From Streptomyces brasiliensis (GTDB lineage Bacteria; Actinomycetota; Actinomycetes; Streptomycetales; Streptomycetaceae), in assembly GCF_014647875.1 (NCBI RefSeq), contig NZ_BMQA01000032.1, forward strand, positions 1 through 64,000: a stretch of DNA of 64,000 nt, given 5' to 3'. The notes beneath the pieces are model-generated. The model saw nothing but the letters and a program-made list of their open reading frames with translations, was not told where the DNA came from and did no database searches. This document shows, in pieces, positions 34,841 to 43,125 of this stretch. Made by a program: the position numbers and the translations under genes. Numbering within the stretch: the stretch's first letter is position 1; every line of letters starts with the position of its first letter.

Positions 34841-35223
34841 CGTTAATCGCTCCTCAGAGCGGTCAGGCAGTGGGGGGAACTTCCCCTCCCTGTCCTTCCG
34901 CAGCTTAGTCCCGCAAGCGGGGACCGCTCATTCCAACTGCCGACACCGTCGATGGCCTCCTGACCCCGAACGCCGACATATGCTCCAACCCGATGGTGCG
35001 AGACGATGTTCCCGCAGGCCAGACAGTTACCCCCACCATCACTACGCCGATGGCGAACGCGAGACGGCTCGATCTGCGTGTCGCCCCCTCCCACTAGGGA
35101 TGTCTTACCCGCACGGACTGACACTCCATGCGGGCGCGCACCGGTTCCCTCCGCTATGGGCGAACAACCTTGCGCCCCTCCGGACCCCCGAGCGCCCCCT
35201 CATCGGAAACCGTACGCAATCAA
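34841..35223. other. Divergent regulatory region of clpC and the SCO3374-type gene
   Basis: A 383-bp gap without a gene. It contains a GGGGAACTTCCCC palindrome close to the clpC start (about 34875-34887), an imperfect GTCCC/GGGAC dyad near 34908-34925, and the ClgR-like box at 35152-35165. Promoter boxes could not be fixed. Confidence 0.55.
35152..35165 (-). promoter_or_regulatory. ClgR-like box upstream of clpC
   Basis: On the minus strand this reads GTTCGC-CCATA-GCG, matching the motif GTTCGC-N5-GCG that I recall for the Streptomyces ClgR activator of clp and lon genes. It lies about 310 bp upstream of the clpC start, so a long leader would be needed. It also lies 60-70 bp upstream of the divergent gene at 35224. 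Confidence 0.5.
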
Positions 35224-35922
35224 ATGACCACCCAACGTAACTCGAGAGCGCTCCCGGTGGTTGCACCGGACATGACCGGCAGCGTTCCCTTGGTCCCCCT
35301 CCCCCGTCGCCCGCCCGAGCCGGGCGGCACGGGCGGTCCGGGCGATCCGGTCGTCCGGACGCGGAACTGGTACGAGAAGGAGCTGGGCTGGGCCACGGTG
35401 CCCGGAGCCCTCGGAGAGCCGCTGCGGCTCGTCACGGGGGTGCGCTTCGACGTCCTGGACGTCCCGGCGGAGGCGGGAGCGGCGGCGCTGCGGCACCTGG
35501 GCCCGGGCTCCCCGGTGGCCCTGTGCGGCGAGCGGATGCGGCTGCTGGTGGCCGCGGGCGGCGCGGAGGAACTGCCGGGCCTGCTGGAGTGGCTGGAGTG
35601 GGGCGCCCTGACACCGGACCTGAGGGCGATGGGCACGAACGGCCACGTGGAGGCTCCGCCGGTGCCTGAGCAGAGGGCTGATGGGGCCGGGCGCATGGAC
35701 GTACCGCCGCAGCCCTTACAGGGGGCCGCCGTGTGGCTGCGGCCCCCCGAGCCGGGGTGCGAGGTCGAGGCCTCGCTGCCGACACTGTCGGCCGTGGGGG
35801 GCGTCGGGAACGCCCCCGATCTCGTACGGCTCGTGGACACGGTGGCCACACACTGTCACCGCATCCGGCTGCGGCGCGCCTGCGCCGGGCCGTCGGTCGT
35901 TCAGCCGTTGGCCTTCTCGTAG
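35224..35922 (+). CDS. SCO3374-family hypothetical protein
   Basis: A 232-residue protein conserved between clpC and lsr2 in streptomycetes. It has a Pro-rich start, then a compact domain beginning RNWYEKELGWATVPG, a short module whose opening resembles the N-terminus of bifunctional primase/polymerase-like proteins, and VRFDVLDVPAEAGAAALRHL. No catalytic acidic triad is evident, so I infer no polymerase activity. The start is ATG 35224 (MTTQRNS). The last 22 bp overlap the convergent lsr2 gene. Confidence 0.78.
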   Translation: MTTQRNSRALPVVAPDMTGSVPLVPLPRRPPEPGGTGGPGDPVVRTRNWYEKELGWATVPGALGEPLRLVTGVRFDVLDVPAEAGAAALRHLGPGSPVALCGERMRLLVAAGGAEELPGLLEWLEWGALTPDLRAMGTNGHVEAPPVPEQRADGAGRMDVPPQPLQGAAVWLRPPEPGCEVEASLPTLSAVGGVGNAPDLVRLVDTVATHCHRIRLRRACAGPSVVQPLAFS

Positions 35923-36236
35923 GCCTCGCGAATGGTCGCGGGAACACGGCCGCGGTCGTTGACCTCGTAACCGTTCTCCTTCGCCCACGCGCGGATCTGC
36001 GCGGTGTCCTGGCTGCCACCAGAAGCGGCGCGGGGCTTTCCACGCCCGCCCGAAGCACGACCTCCGGTACGACGACCACCCTTGACATAGGGCTCGAGAA
36101 GTCCGCGCAGCTTGTCCGCATTGGTCGTCGTGAGATCGATCTCGTACGTCTTGCCGTCCAGCGCGAACGTCACGGTCTCGTCCGCCTCGCCGCCGTCGAG
36201 GTCGTCGACAAGAAGGACCTGAACCTTCTGTGCCAC
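35901..36236 (-). CDS. lsr2: Nucleoid-associated protein Lsr2
   Basis: A 111-residue xenogeneic silencer that bridges AT-rich DNA. The N-terminal oligomerisation domain is seen in VQVLLVDDLDGGEADETV and ALDGKTYEIDLTTTNADKL, followed by a basic linker. The C-terminal DNA-binding domain contains the AT-hook-like IRAWAKENGYEVNDRGRVPA, with the RGR core that enters the minor groove. The start is GTG 36236 (VAQKVQV), with AAAGGA upstream; the ATG five codons earlier would place that sequence inside the gene. This fits the usual size. Confidence 0.96.
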   Translation of the reverse strand: MAQKVQVLLVDDLDGGEADETVTFALDGKTYEIDLTTTNADKLRGLLEPYVKGGRRTGGRASGGRGKPRAASGGSQDTAQIRAWAKENGYEVNDRGRVPATIREAYEKANG

Positions 36237-36308
36237 CGGATTTCCTTTCATCGATAACTTGAGGACCTGGGGTCCGCGGCGCCCGCCGTTTCGCCGCCCC
36301 CTGTTATA

Positions 36309-36320
36309 TGCAGTACTGCA
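36309..36320 (-). promoter_or_regulatory. Palindrome in the lsr2 promoter region
   Basis: TGCAGTACTGCA is a perfect 12-bp palindrome directly upstream (minus strand) of TATAAC, a good -10 candidate. The surrounding 60 bp are AT-rich for this genome. It could be an autoregulatory or silencing site. Confidence 0.45.
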
Positions 36321-36350
36321 CTACGTCGGAAAGCAAACCCCTTTTGCGGG

Positions 36351-36382
36351 AAAAACACAAACCCCTGGGAGAGACCCGGGGG
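36351..36382 (-). terminator. Intrinsic terminator with U-tract after the argA-like gene
   Basis: On the minus strand the stem CCCCCGGG/CCCAGGGG (36382-36375 and 36369-36362, one G-U pair, 5-nt loop) is followed by TTTGTGTTTTT. A true U-tract is rare in this genome. It closes the blaI/argA-side transcript and shields lsr2. Confidence 0.8.
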
Positions 36383-36479
36383 ACCACTCCCGCGTAAAAG
36401 GTGCGCGTTTCGGACATAGGGAACCGGGGCAGCGTCGGAGCGCCGGAATACCGGGCGATGCCCGGCGATCCCTTGGCGA

Positions 36480-37013
36480 TCACAGATGCAGAAGCATCCG
36501 GCTGTTGCCCAGGGTGTTCGGTTTCACTCGTTCGAGACCGAGGAACTCCGCGACGCCCTCGTCATAGGAACGCAACAGCTCCGCGTACACATCTCGGTCG
36601 ACAGGTGTCTCCCCGATCTCCACGAAGCCGTGCTTGGTGAAGAAGTCCACTTCGAAGGTCAGACAGAAAACGCGGCGAACACCGAGCCAGCGCGCAGTCT
36701 GCAGCAACTTCCCCAGCAACTGGTGCCCGACGCCGGCGCCCTTGAGGCCGGGCTTCACCGCGAGAGTGCGGACTTCCGCGAGGTCTTCCCACATCACGTG
36801 CAGTGCGCCGCAGCCGACCACCTCGGCGTTGTCGTCGCGTTCCGCGACCCAGAACTCCTGGATGTCCTCGTAAAGCGTCACCGTCGCTTTGTCGAGCAGG
36901 ATGTGTTCGCGTGCGTACGCGTCAAGGAGGTCGCGCACGACGGGGACATCGCCGGTCCGGGCGCGCCGGACGGTGACGGCTTTTGCGGTGACTTCGGGAC
37001 GCTCTGCTGACAT
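36480..37013 (-). CDS. argA: Amino-acid N-acetyltransferase (short ArgA type)
   Basis: A 177-residue GNAT-fold enzyme that probably acetylates glutamate (or glutamine) in the first step of arginine synthesis. The acetyl-CoA loop LKGAGVGHQLLGKLLQ (Q/R-x2-G-x-G/A type) and the strand EVRTLAVKPG are present, with the C-terminal FFTKHGFVEIG. It lacks the kinase-like domain of long ArgA, like the actinobacterial Rv2747-type enzyme. The gene lies 9 bp after the BlaI-type gene on the same strand. Confidence 0.87.
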   Translation of the reverse strand: MSAERPEVTAKAVTVRRARTGDVPVVRDLLDAYAREHILLDKATVTLYEDIQEFWVAERDDNAEVVGCGALHVMWEDLAEVRTLAVKPGLKGAGVGHQLLGKLLQTARWLGVRRVFCLTFEVDFFTKHGFVEIGETPVDRDVYAELLRSYDEGVAEFLGLERVKPNTLGNSRMLLHL

Positions 37014-37022
37014 GGGCGGACG

Positions 37023-37436
37023 CTATCGCCCACCGTCGTCCCGCGCGGAGCCGGGGTTCTCGTCCTGCCGGGTTTCCGGACCCTGGACGATCCGTACGGC
37101 GTCCCGGAGGGCCTGACGCTGTTCGTCGCTCATCATCCCGAAGAAGGCGACGAGAGCAGCCGCCGGGTTGTCACTCTGCGACCACGCGTCGTTCATCAGG
37201 GCGGCGGCGTACGCGGCACGCGTGGAGACGGCCTCATATCGATAGGCCCGGCCTTCCGCCTCACGGCGTACCCAGCCCTTCTGATGGAGATTGTCCAAAA
37301 CGGTCATCACCGTGGTGTATGCGATGGACCGTTCCTGCTGAAGGTCTTCCAGGACTTCTCGAACGGTCACCGGGCGGTTCCACTTCCACACCCGCGTCAT
37401 GACCGCGTCTTCGAGTTCTCCCAATGGGCGAGGCAC
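37023..37436 (-). CDS. BlaI/MecI/CopY-type transcriptional regulator
   Basis: A 137-residue winged-helix repressor: LGELEDAVMTRVWKWNRPVT, TVREVLEDLQQ, then the recognition helix region AYTTVMTVLDNLHQKGWV and a C-terminal dimer helix. The family represses beta-lactamase, copper or respiratory genes. I choose GTG 37436 (VPRPLGE): TATTGT lies 7 nt upstream, a leaderless layout. ATG 37466 would add ten residues not typical of the family. No BlaR-type sensor peptidase is adjacent, so the inducing signal is unknown. Confidence 0.85.
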   Translation of the reverse strand: MPRPLGELEDAVMTRVWKWNRPVTVREVLEDLQQERSIAYTTVMTVLDNLHQKGWVRREAEGRAYRYEAVSTRAAYAAALMNDAWSQSDNPAAALVAFFGMMSDEQRQALRDAVRIVQGPETRQDENPGSARDDGGR

Positions 37437-37510
37437 CCTCAGAACAATAGTGGGAGATCCCCACATTGGCGTGCCGAACAGGCACTTCAGCTACAAACGG
37501 CAGCAAAAAG

Positions 37511-37551
37511 GGCGTACGACTCGAAAGCGTGGGGTGTGCGAGTCGTACGCC
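37511..37551 (-). terminator. Terminator after the 59-residue membrane protein gene
   Basis: A perfect 13-bp stem, GGCGTACGACTCG (37511-37523) with CGAGTCGTACGCC (37539-37551), and a 15-nt loop, followed on the minus strand by CCTTTTTGC. Confidence 0.85.
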
Positions 37552-37577
37552 GTGGCCCGGCGGAGTGCCGGACCGGT

Positions 37578-37757
37578 TCAGGCGTCGGAGCCGGCGGAGG
37601 CCTGGCGCGTGCCCTCGGCGCGCGCGAGCGCGGCGTCGACGGCGGCGTCCTCCTTGGCCTTGGCGGCCCCGCCCTGGGTCTTCACGATCACCCTGACCAC
37701 ACCGATGAAGAAGACGGCCATGACGACCGGGGGCACGAGCGCGGAGACATAGTCCAT
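37578..37757 (-). CDS. Small single-span membrane protein
   Basis: A 59-residue protein: short N-terminus MDYVSALV, one membrane segment (PPVVMAVFFIGVVRVIV, about 9-25) and a charged cytoplasmic tail rich in Ala, Lys and Glu/Asp (AKAKEDAAVDAALARAEG), likely a helix. It has its own strong terminator and normal codon bias, which argue that it is real. Function is unknown. The size and layout resemble small membrane subunits or modulators. Confidence 0.75.
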   Translation of the reverse strand: MDYVSALVPPVVMAVFFIGVVRVIVKTQGGAAKAKEDAAVDAALARAEGTRQASAGSDA

Positions 37758-37864
37758 GCCCCCAGGGTAGCCACGGGGGCACGGAGGTCCGGGACGGGGG
37801 TTCTGGCGGGTTTTGCGGGGCCGTCCGGCGCCGGGGTCCCGCCACCCCGCTCACAGGCCCCTGC

Positions 37865-38506
37865 TCACCCCGCCGCGAGGCGCTGCTGCGGTGGAGTGGG
37901 CGCGACGGGCGGGGCCGACGGGGGCTTGCGGCGCGGGAAGACCTCGCCCGGGGTGGGGACGGGGCGAGACGGCTTCGGGGCACCGGGCAGCGGCGCGGGC
38001 TTCTCGGCCGGCTTCTCGGCGGGTTTCTCGGCGGGCTTCTTGCCCTTGTCCTCGTCGGCCCAGATGGCCCCGCCGCCGGGCAGGGCGGTCAGGCGGGTAC
38101 GGCTGCGGCAGGCGGGCACGCTCGGCATGTCGGCGCCCAGGCCGGCCCCGCAGCGCTCCAGCAGGGCCGCCGCGGCGGGATTGCCGCGCAGGGCCCCGAG
38201 GGCGGCGAGGTCGTCGGGCATGGGGCGGTGGCCGGCCCTCAGAGCCTCCTCCAGGAGCGCGACATAGCCGACGGCGCTGCCCGGCAGTGCGGCGCGGTAC
38301 CGGGCGAGGTCGGCCACCAGGAAGGCGCGCAGCCGGGCACCCTCGCGCTCCGCCTCGTCGAGCGACTCAGCCAGCCGCAGACAGTCCTGGACGTCCTCTG
38401 CCGAGGCGGGACGGGGGTGGACGGCGAGGGCGAGGGCGCGGCGGAGCACATGCAGCTCCTCCACGCCGAACGCCATGCCGCCGCGGGATCCGTATGGCGT
38501 GGGCAT
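37865..38506 (-). CDS. Hypothetical protein with helical N-domain and EKPA repeats
   Basis: A 213-residue cytoplasmic protein. Residues about 10-130 are predicted helical with an Ala/Leu/Glu pattern (VEELHVLRRALALAVHPRPA, LDEAEREGARLRAFLVADL). A basic middle is followed by a low-complexity tail with four EKPA/KPAE repeats (about 155-170) and Pro-rich segments. No known domain. The ATG at 38506 stands 6 nt after TATCTT, a possible leaderless start. It lies downstream of coaX on the same strand with a gap of 113 bp. Confidence 0.7.
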   Translation of the reverse strand: MPTPYGSRGGMAFGVEELHVLRRALALAVHPRPASAEDVQDCLRLAESLDEAEREGARLRAFLVADLARYRAALPGSAVGYVALLEEALRAGHRPMPDDLAALGALRGNPAAAALLERCGAGLGADMPSVPACRSRTRLTALPGGGAIWADEDKGKKPAEKPAEKPAEKPAPLPGAPKPSRPVPTPGEVFPRRKPPSAPPVAPTPPQQRLAAG

Positions 38507-38619
38507 GGACAGAAGATACGCACTAATCAGACAAACCCGACACAATGATCCGCGCGTGGCGCTCGTGACCCACCCACCTGGACGGTTCTGGTCCGCAACA
38601 CGGACAGCGCGCCCGGTGC

Positions 38620-39417
38620 TCACATACGGGACACGTTGCGGTCGTACACCAGACGGAGCCCTATCAGCGTCAGCCACGGCTCGTGCTCGTCGATGACCGA
38701 CGACTCCCCCAGCACCATCGGCGCCAGGCCGCCCGTGGCGATCACCGTCACGTCGTCCGGGTCGTCGGCCAGCTCCCGGGCCATCCGGGTGACCACCCCG
38801 TCGACCTGACCGGCGAAGCCGTACACGATGCCCGACTGCATCGCCTCGACCGTGTTCTTGCCGATCACGCTGCGCGGCCGGGCGACCTCGATCTTGCGCA
38901 GCTGGGCGCCCTTGACGCCGAGCGCGTCGACCGAGATCTCGATGCCCGGCGCGATGACCCCGCCGATGTACTCCCCGCGCGCGGAGACCGCGTCGAAGGT
39001 CGTCGCCGTGCCGAAGTCCACGACGATCGCCGGGCCCCCGTACAGCTCGACGGCGGCCACCGCGTTGATGATGCGGTCCGCGCCGACCTCCTTGGGGTTG
39101 TCGGTGAGGATCGGCACGCCGGTCTTCACGCCCGGCTCGACCAGCACCGCGGGCACGTCGCCGTAGTACCTCCGTGTCACCTCGCGCAGCTCGTGCAGCA
39201 CGGAGGGCACGGTCGCGCAGACCGCGATGCCGTCGATGCCGTCACCCAGCTCCTCGCCGAGGAGCGGGTGCATGCCCATCAGGCCCTGCAGCAGCACCGC
39301 GAGCTCGTCGGCCGTGCGGCGGGCGTCCGTGGAGATCCGCCAGTGCTCGACGATGTCCTCACCGTCGAACAGGCCCAGGACCGTGTGCGTGTTGCCCACG
39401 TCGATCGTGAGGAGCAT
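38620..39417 (-). CDS. coaX: Type III pantothenate kinase
   Basis: Phosphorylates pantothenate in the first step of CoA synthesis. 265 residues of the ASKHA fold: phosphate-1 motif TIDVGNTHTVLG (5-16), the catalytic Asp in PKEVGADRIINA, and FGTATTFDAVSARGEYIGG for the phosphate-2 and monovalent-cation site. ATG 39417 has GGAG at 8 nt. It lies 5 bp after nadC and ends the panC-nadB-nadC-coaX operon, which thus links pantothenate and NAD synthesis. Confidence 0.95.
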   Translation of the reverse strand: MLLTIDVGNTHTVLGLFDGEDIVEHWRISTDARRTADELAVLLQGLMGMHPLLGEELGDGIDGIAVCATVPSVLHELREVTRRYYGDVPAVLVEPGVKTGVPILTDNPKEVGADRIINAVAAVELYGGPAIVVDFGTATTFDAVSARGEYIGGVIAPGIEISVDALGVKGAQLRKIEVARPRSVIGKNTVEAMQSGIVYGFAGQVDGVVTRMARELADDPDDVTVIATGGLAPMVLGESSVIDEHEPWLTLIGLRLVYDRNVSRM

Positions 39418-39422
39418 GGCCG

Positions 39423-40400
39423 TCACTCCGCCTCACGCAGGTCGAGGCCGATGTCCAGGATCGGCGAGGAGTGGGTGAGGGATCCGACGGCCAGGAAGTC
39501 CACGCCGGTGTCGGCGTAGGCCTTCGCGTTCTCCAGCGTGAGCCGGCCCGAGGCCTCGAGCAGCGCCCGCCCGTGGACGATCGCCACGGCCTCCTCGCAC
39601 TCGCCGGGCGTGAAGTTGTCCAGCAGGATCAGATCGGCGCCCGCGTCGACGACCTCGCGCAGCTGGTGCAGGGTGTCGACCTCGACCTCGATCGGTACGT
39701 CCGGGAAGGCCTGCCGTACGGCGTCGAAGGCCTGCGCCACGCCGCCTGCGGCGACCACGTGGTTGTCCTTGACGAGGGCCGCGTCCGACAGCGACATGCG
39801 GTGGTTCACGCCGCCGCCGCAGCGCACCGCGTACTTCTCCAGCGCCCTCAGGCCCGGCGTCGTCTTGCGGGTGTCACGCACGCGTGTCGTCGTGCCCTGC
39901 AGGGTGTCCGCCCACGCGCGTGTGGCGGTCGCGATGCCCGACAGACGGCACAGCAGGTTGAGGGCGCTGCGCTCGGCGGTCAGCAGGTCGCGGGTGCGCG
40001 TGGTGACCGACAGGAGCTTCCGCCCCGCCTCCACCGTGTCGCCGTCCTCGACGTGCCGCTCGACCTCGAACTCGTCCGTGGCGACGACCGAGATCACGGC
40101 CTCGGCGACCCTGAGGCCGGCCACCACGCCCGCCTCGCGCGCGATGAAGTCGGCGGTGGCCACGGCGTCCTCGGGGATGGTCGCGACGGTCGTCACGTCC
40201 ACGCCGTGGGCGAGGTCCTCCTGGATGGCGACGTTCGCGATGTCCTCGACCTCCACGGGGTCGAGTCCGGCGTCGGCCAGGAGCTGGGCGAGCGCGGGGT
40301 CGAGCCCGCACTCCAGGTACTCCGCGTCGCCCTCGGCGCCGCAGGCACAGCCGTCGCCGCAGCCGCCGGACGAGGCGAGGGGAAGATCGGGGGTGCTCAC
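39423..40400 (-). CDS. nadC: Nicotinate-nucleotide pyrophosphorylase (carboxylating)
   Basis: Converts quinolinate and PRPP to nicotinate mononucleotide in de novo NAD synthesis. 325 residues, with RDTRKTTPGLRALEKYAVRCGGG and NHRMSLSDAALVKDNH as the substrate-binding signature and EVEVDTL and LLDNFTP in the barrel. A Cys-rich N-terminus (GGCGDGCACG) is typical of streptomycete NadC. The start GTG 40400 gives MSTPDLP; GTG 40409 would overlap the nadB stop but leaves only 2 nt to AGGAG. Confidence 0.95.
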   Translation of the reverse strand: MSTPDLPLASSGGCGDGCACGAEGDAEYLECGLDPALAQLLADAGLDPVEVEDIANVAIQEDLAHGVDVTTVATIPEDAVATADFIAREAGVVAGLRVAEAVISVVATDEFEVERHVEDGDTVEAGRKLLSVTTRTRDLLTAERSALNLLCRLSGIATATRAWADTLQGTTTRVRDTRKTTPGLRALEKYAVRCGGGVNHRMSLSDAALVKDNHVVAAGGVAQAFDAVRQAFPDVPIEVEVDTLHQLREVVDAGADLILLDNFTPGECEEAVAIVHGRALLEASGRLTLENAKAYADTGVDFLAVGSLTHSSPILDIGLDLREAE

Positions 40401-40405
40401 TTTGG

Positions 40406-42136
40406 TCACTGCTCCTGGGGACGCTGGGGCCTGCGGGTGGGCCGGGTCGGGGGGAAGTCTGCGGTGTCCGTGGTGCGTACGGCCAGCGTGCGGTCCGGAT
40501 TCAGCCGTACGACGATGTGGCGCCGCCAGTGCGTGTCGTCGCGCTCGGCGTGGTCCTCGCGCCAGTGGCAGCCGCGGGTCTCCTCGCGCTGCCGGGCGGC
40601 GCCGACCAGCACGCGCGCGACGCACAGGAGGTTGGTGGCCTCCCAGGTGTCGACGCCGGGCTCGGCGGTCTTGCCGTTCTCCTCGAGCGCGTCGCGGGCC
40701 TCGGTGTGCAGGCGGTGGAGCTGGTCCGCGGCCTTGGCCAGGGACTCGTCCGAGCGGAGCACGCCCGCGCCCTCGGTCATGATCCGCTGGATCGCGAACC
40801 GGGCCTCGGCGGCGAGCAGGGGGTGCGCCGGCTTCTCGGGGTGGGGCACCGGCTCGGGCACGCGCGCGTGGAGGCGGTCCTCCGCGTGCCGCGCGCCGAT
40901 GTCGGCGGCGATGCGCTCGGCGTAGACCAGGCCCTCGAGGAGGGAGTTGGAGGCGAGCCGGTTGGCGCCGTGTACGCCGGTGCAGGCGACCTCGCCGCAC
41001 GCGTAGAGGCCCGGCACGGTCGTACGGCCCCGGGCGTCGGTGCGGACGCCACCGGAGGCGTAGTGGGCGGCCGGGGCGACCGGCACGGGCTCGGTGACCG
41101 GGTCGATGCCGTTGGCGCGGCAGGCGGCCAGGATCGTCGGGAAGCGGTGCTCCCACATCTCGGCGCCGAAGTGCCGGGCGTCGAGGAACATGTGCTCGGC
41201 GTCCCGCTCCTGCATGCGCCGCATGATCGCCTTGGCGACGATGTCCCGGGGCGCCAGCTCGGCCAGCTCGTGCTGCCCGGCCATGAAGCGCACGCCGTCG
41301 GCGTCGACCAGGTGGGCGCCCTCTCCGCGCACGGCCTCGGAGACCAGCGGCTGCTGGCCCTCCGCGTCCGGGCCGAGGAACAGCACGGTCGGGTGGAACT
41401 GCACGAACTCCAGGTCGGAGACCTCAGCGCCCGCACGCAGGGCGAGCGCCACACCGTCGCCGGTGGACACGGACGGGTTGGTGGTCGCGGAGAACACCTG
41501 ACCCATGCCGCCGGTCGCGAGGACCACCGCGGGGGCGTGCACGGCGCCCACGCCGTCGTGCTGGCCCTCACCCATGACGTGCAGGCTCACGCCCGCGGTA
41601 CGGCCCTCGGCGTCCGTCAGCAGGTCCAGCACGAGCGCGTTCTCGATCGTGCGCAGGCCACGCGCGTGTACCGCCTCGACGAGCGCCCGGGAGACCTCGG
41701 CACCGGTCGCGTCGCCGCCTGCGTGCGCGATACGACGGCGGTGGTGACCGCCCTCGCGGGTGAGCGCCAGTCCGCCCTCGGTGGACTCGTCGAAGTGCGC
41801 GCCGGTGTCGATGAGCCGCCGTACGGCGTCGGGGCCCTCGGTCACGAGGATCCGTACGGCCTCCTCGTCGCACAGGCCCGCACCCGCCACCAGCGTGTCG
41901 TCCAGGTGCTGTTCGGGGGTGTCGCCCTCGCCCAGGGCAGCGGCGATGCCGCCCTGCGCCCAGCGCGTGGAGCCGTCGTCCAGTCGGGCCTTGGTGACGA
42001 CGACCGTCCGCAGGCCCACGGCCTCGCAGCGCAGGGCCGCGGTGAGGCCGGCGACGCCGGAGCCGACGACGACGACGTCCGCGTCGATGGACCACCCGGG
42101 CGCGGGCGCGTGCAGTCGTATGCCTGTGCTGGTCAC
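40406..42136 (-). CDS. nadB: L-aspartate oxidase
   Basis: A 576-residue FAD enzyme that oxidises aspartate to iminoaspartate. It has the dinucleotide-binding motif VVVVGSGVAGLTAALR (about 21-36), the second FAD stretch VVLATGGMGQVFSATTNP, the catalytic region HPTVLF, and YACGEVACTGVHGANRLASNSLLEGL near the end of the FAD domain. A helical C-terminal domain follows. Its GTG start overlaps the panC stop by 4 bp. nadA is not in the window. Confidence 0.95.
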   Translation of the reverse strand: MTSTGIRLHAPAPGWSIDADVVVVGSGVAGLTAALRCEAVGLRTVVVTKARLDDGSTRWAQGGIAAALGEGDTPEQHLDDTLVAGAGLCDEEAVRILVTEGPDAVRRLIDTGAHFDESTEGGLALTREGGHHRRRIAHAGGDATGAEVSRALVEAVHARGLRTIENALVLDLLTDAEGRTAGVSLHVMGEGQHDGVGAVHAPAVVLATGGMGQVFSATTNPSVSTGDGVALALRAGAEVSDLEFVQFHPTVLFLGPDAEGQQPLVSEAVRGEGAHLVDADGVRFMAGQHELAELAPRDIVAKAIMRRMQERDAEHMFLDARHFGAEMWEHRFPTILAACRANGIDPVTEPVPVAPAAHYASGGVRTDARGRTTVPGLYACGEVACTGVHGANRLASNSLLEGLVYAERIAADIGARHAEDRLHARVPEPVPHPEKPAHPLLAAEARFAIQRIMTEGAGVLRSDESLAKAADQLHRLHTEARDALEENGKTAEPGVDTWEATNLLCVARVLVGAARQREETRGCHWREDHAERDDTHWRRHIVVRLNPDRTLAVRTTDTADFPPTRPTRRPQRPQEQ

Positions 42137-43125
42137 GAGGCGGCTCCGAAGGTGAGTGGGATGTTGTCGATCAGCCGGGTCGTCCCGACCCGGGCGGCGA
42201 CGGCGAGGACGGCCTCGCCGGTGAAACCGTCCTCGATCTCCGTGAAGTCGGACGGGTCGACCAGGGCCAGATAGTCGAGTTCGAGCGGCGGGTCGAAGCG
42301 GGCGCCCTCGTCGAGCACGAGCCGGGTGGCGGCGCGGACGGCCGCCGGGCCGCCGGGCGCGGCCTTCGCCACCGCGTGCGCGTCGGCGGCGGCTCGGGAC
42401 TCCCCTATGGCGCTGAGCGCCTCGGCACGCGCACGCGTGGCGGGCACCTCGCGGGCACGCGCGCGCAGCGCCTCCTGCGCGGCGTGCCGGTCACGGCCCG
42501 CGAACAGGGCGCGGGACAGGGTGAGGGCGGTGAGGCGCTCGTTGGCCGACAGGTAGCGGTTGCGGCTGGACAGGGCCAGGCCGTCCGCCTCGCGCACCGT
42601 CGGTACGGCGATGATCTCGACGCCGAAGTTCAGATCGCGCACCATGCGCCGGATCAGGGCCAGCTGCTGGGCGTCCTTCTGGCCGAACAGGGCCGCGTCG
42701 GGGCGGGTGAGGTGCAGCATCTTGGCGACGACGGTGAGCATGCCGTCGAAGTGCCCGGGGCGCGAGGCGCCCTCCAGTCGCTCGCCCATGGGGCCGGCGG
42801 AGATCCGCACCTGGGGCTGCCCGCCCGGGTAGACCTCGTCCACGGAGGGCGCGAACACGGCGTCCGCACCGGACTGTTCGGCGATCTTCAGGTCGGCCTC
42901 GAGGGTGCGCGGGTAGCGGTCCAGGTCCTCGCCGGCACCGAACTGGAGCGGGTTCACGAAGACGGTCACGACGACCTCGCCGTCGGGCCCGGCGATCTCG
43001 CGCGCGGTGCGGATCAGGGTGGCGTGGCCCTCGTGCAGGGCGCCCATGGTCATCACGACGGCCCGGCGGCCGCGGCGCACGCGCGCGTGCAACTCCTCGG
43101 CGGTGCTCAGCAGGGCGGTGCTCAT
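42133..43125 (-). CDS. panC: Pantothenate synthetase
   Basis: Joins pantoate and beta-alanine using ATP. 330 residues with the HIGH-like motif MGALHEGHATLI, the KMSKS-like SSRNRYLS, and the pantoate/beta-alanine pocket segments FVNPLQFGAGED and GQKDAQQLALI. ATG 43125 overlaps the stop of a 40-codon ORF (ATGA), whose last codons carry GGAGA 6 nt away. The extra length over E. coli PanC lies in an Ala/Arg-rich stretch near residues 200-260. Confidence 0.94.
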   Translation of the reverse strand: MSTALLSTAEELHARVRRGRRAVVMTMGALHEGHATLIRTAREIAGPDGEVVVTVFVNPLQFGAGEDLDRYPRTLEADLKIAEQSGADAVFAPSVDEVYPGGQPQVRISAGPMGERLEGASRPGHFDGMLTVVAKMLHLTRPDAALFGQKDAQQLALIRRMVRDLNFGVEIIAVPTVREADGLALSSRNRYLSANERLTALTLSRALFAGRDRHAAQEALRARAREVPATRARAEALSAIGESRAAADAHAVAKAAPGGPAAVRAATRLVLDEGARFDPPLELDYLALVDPSDFTEIEDGFTGEAVLAVAARVGTTRLIDNIPLTFGAAS

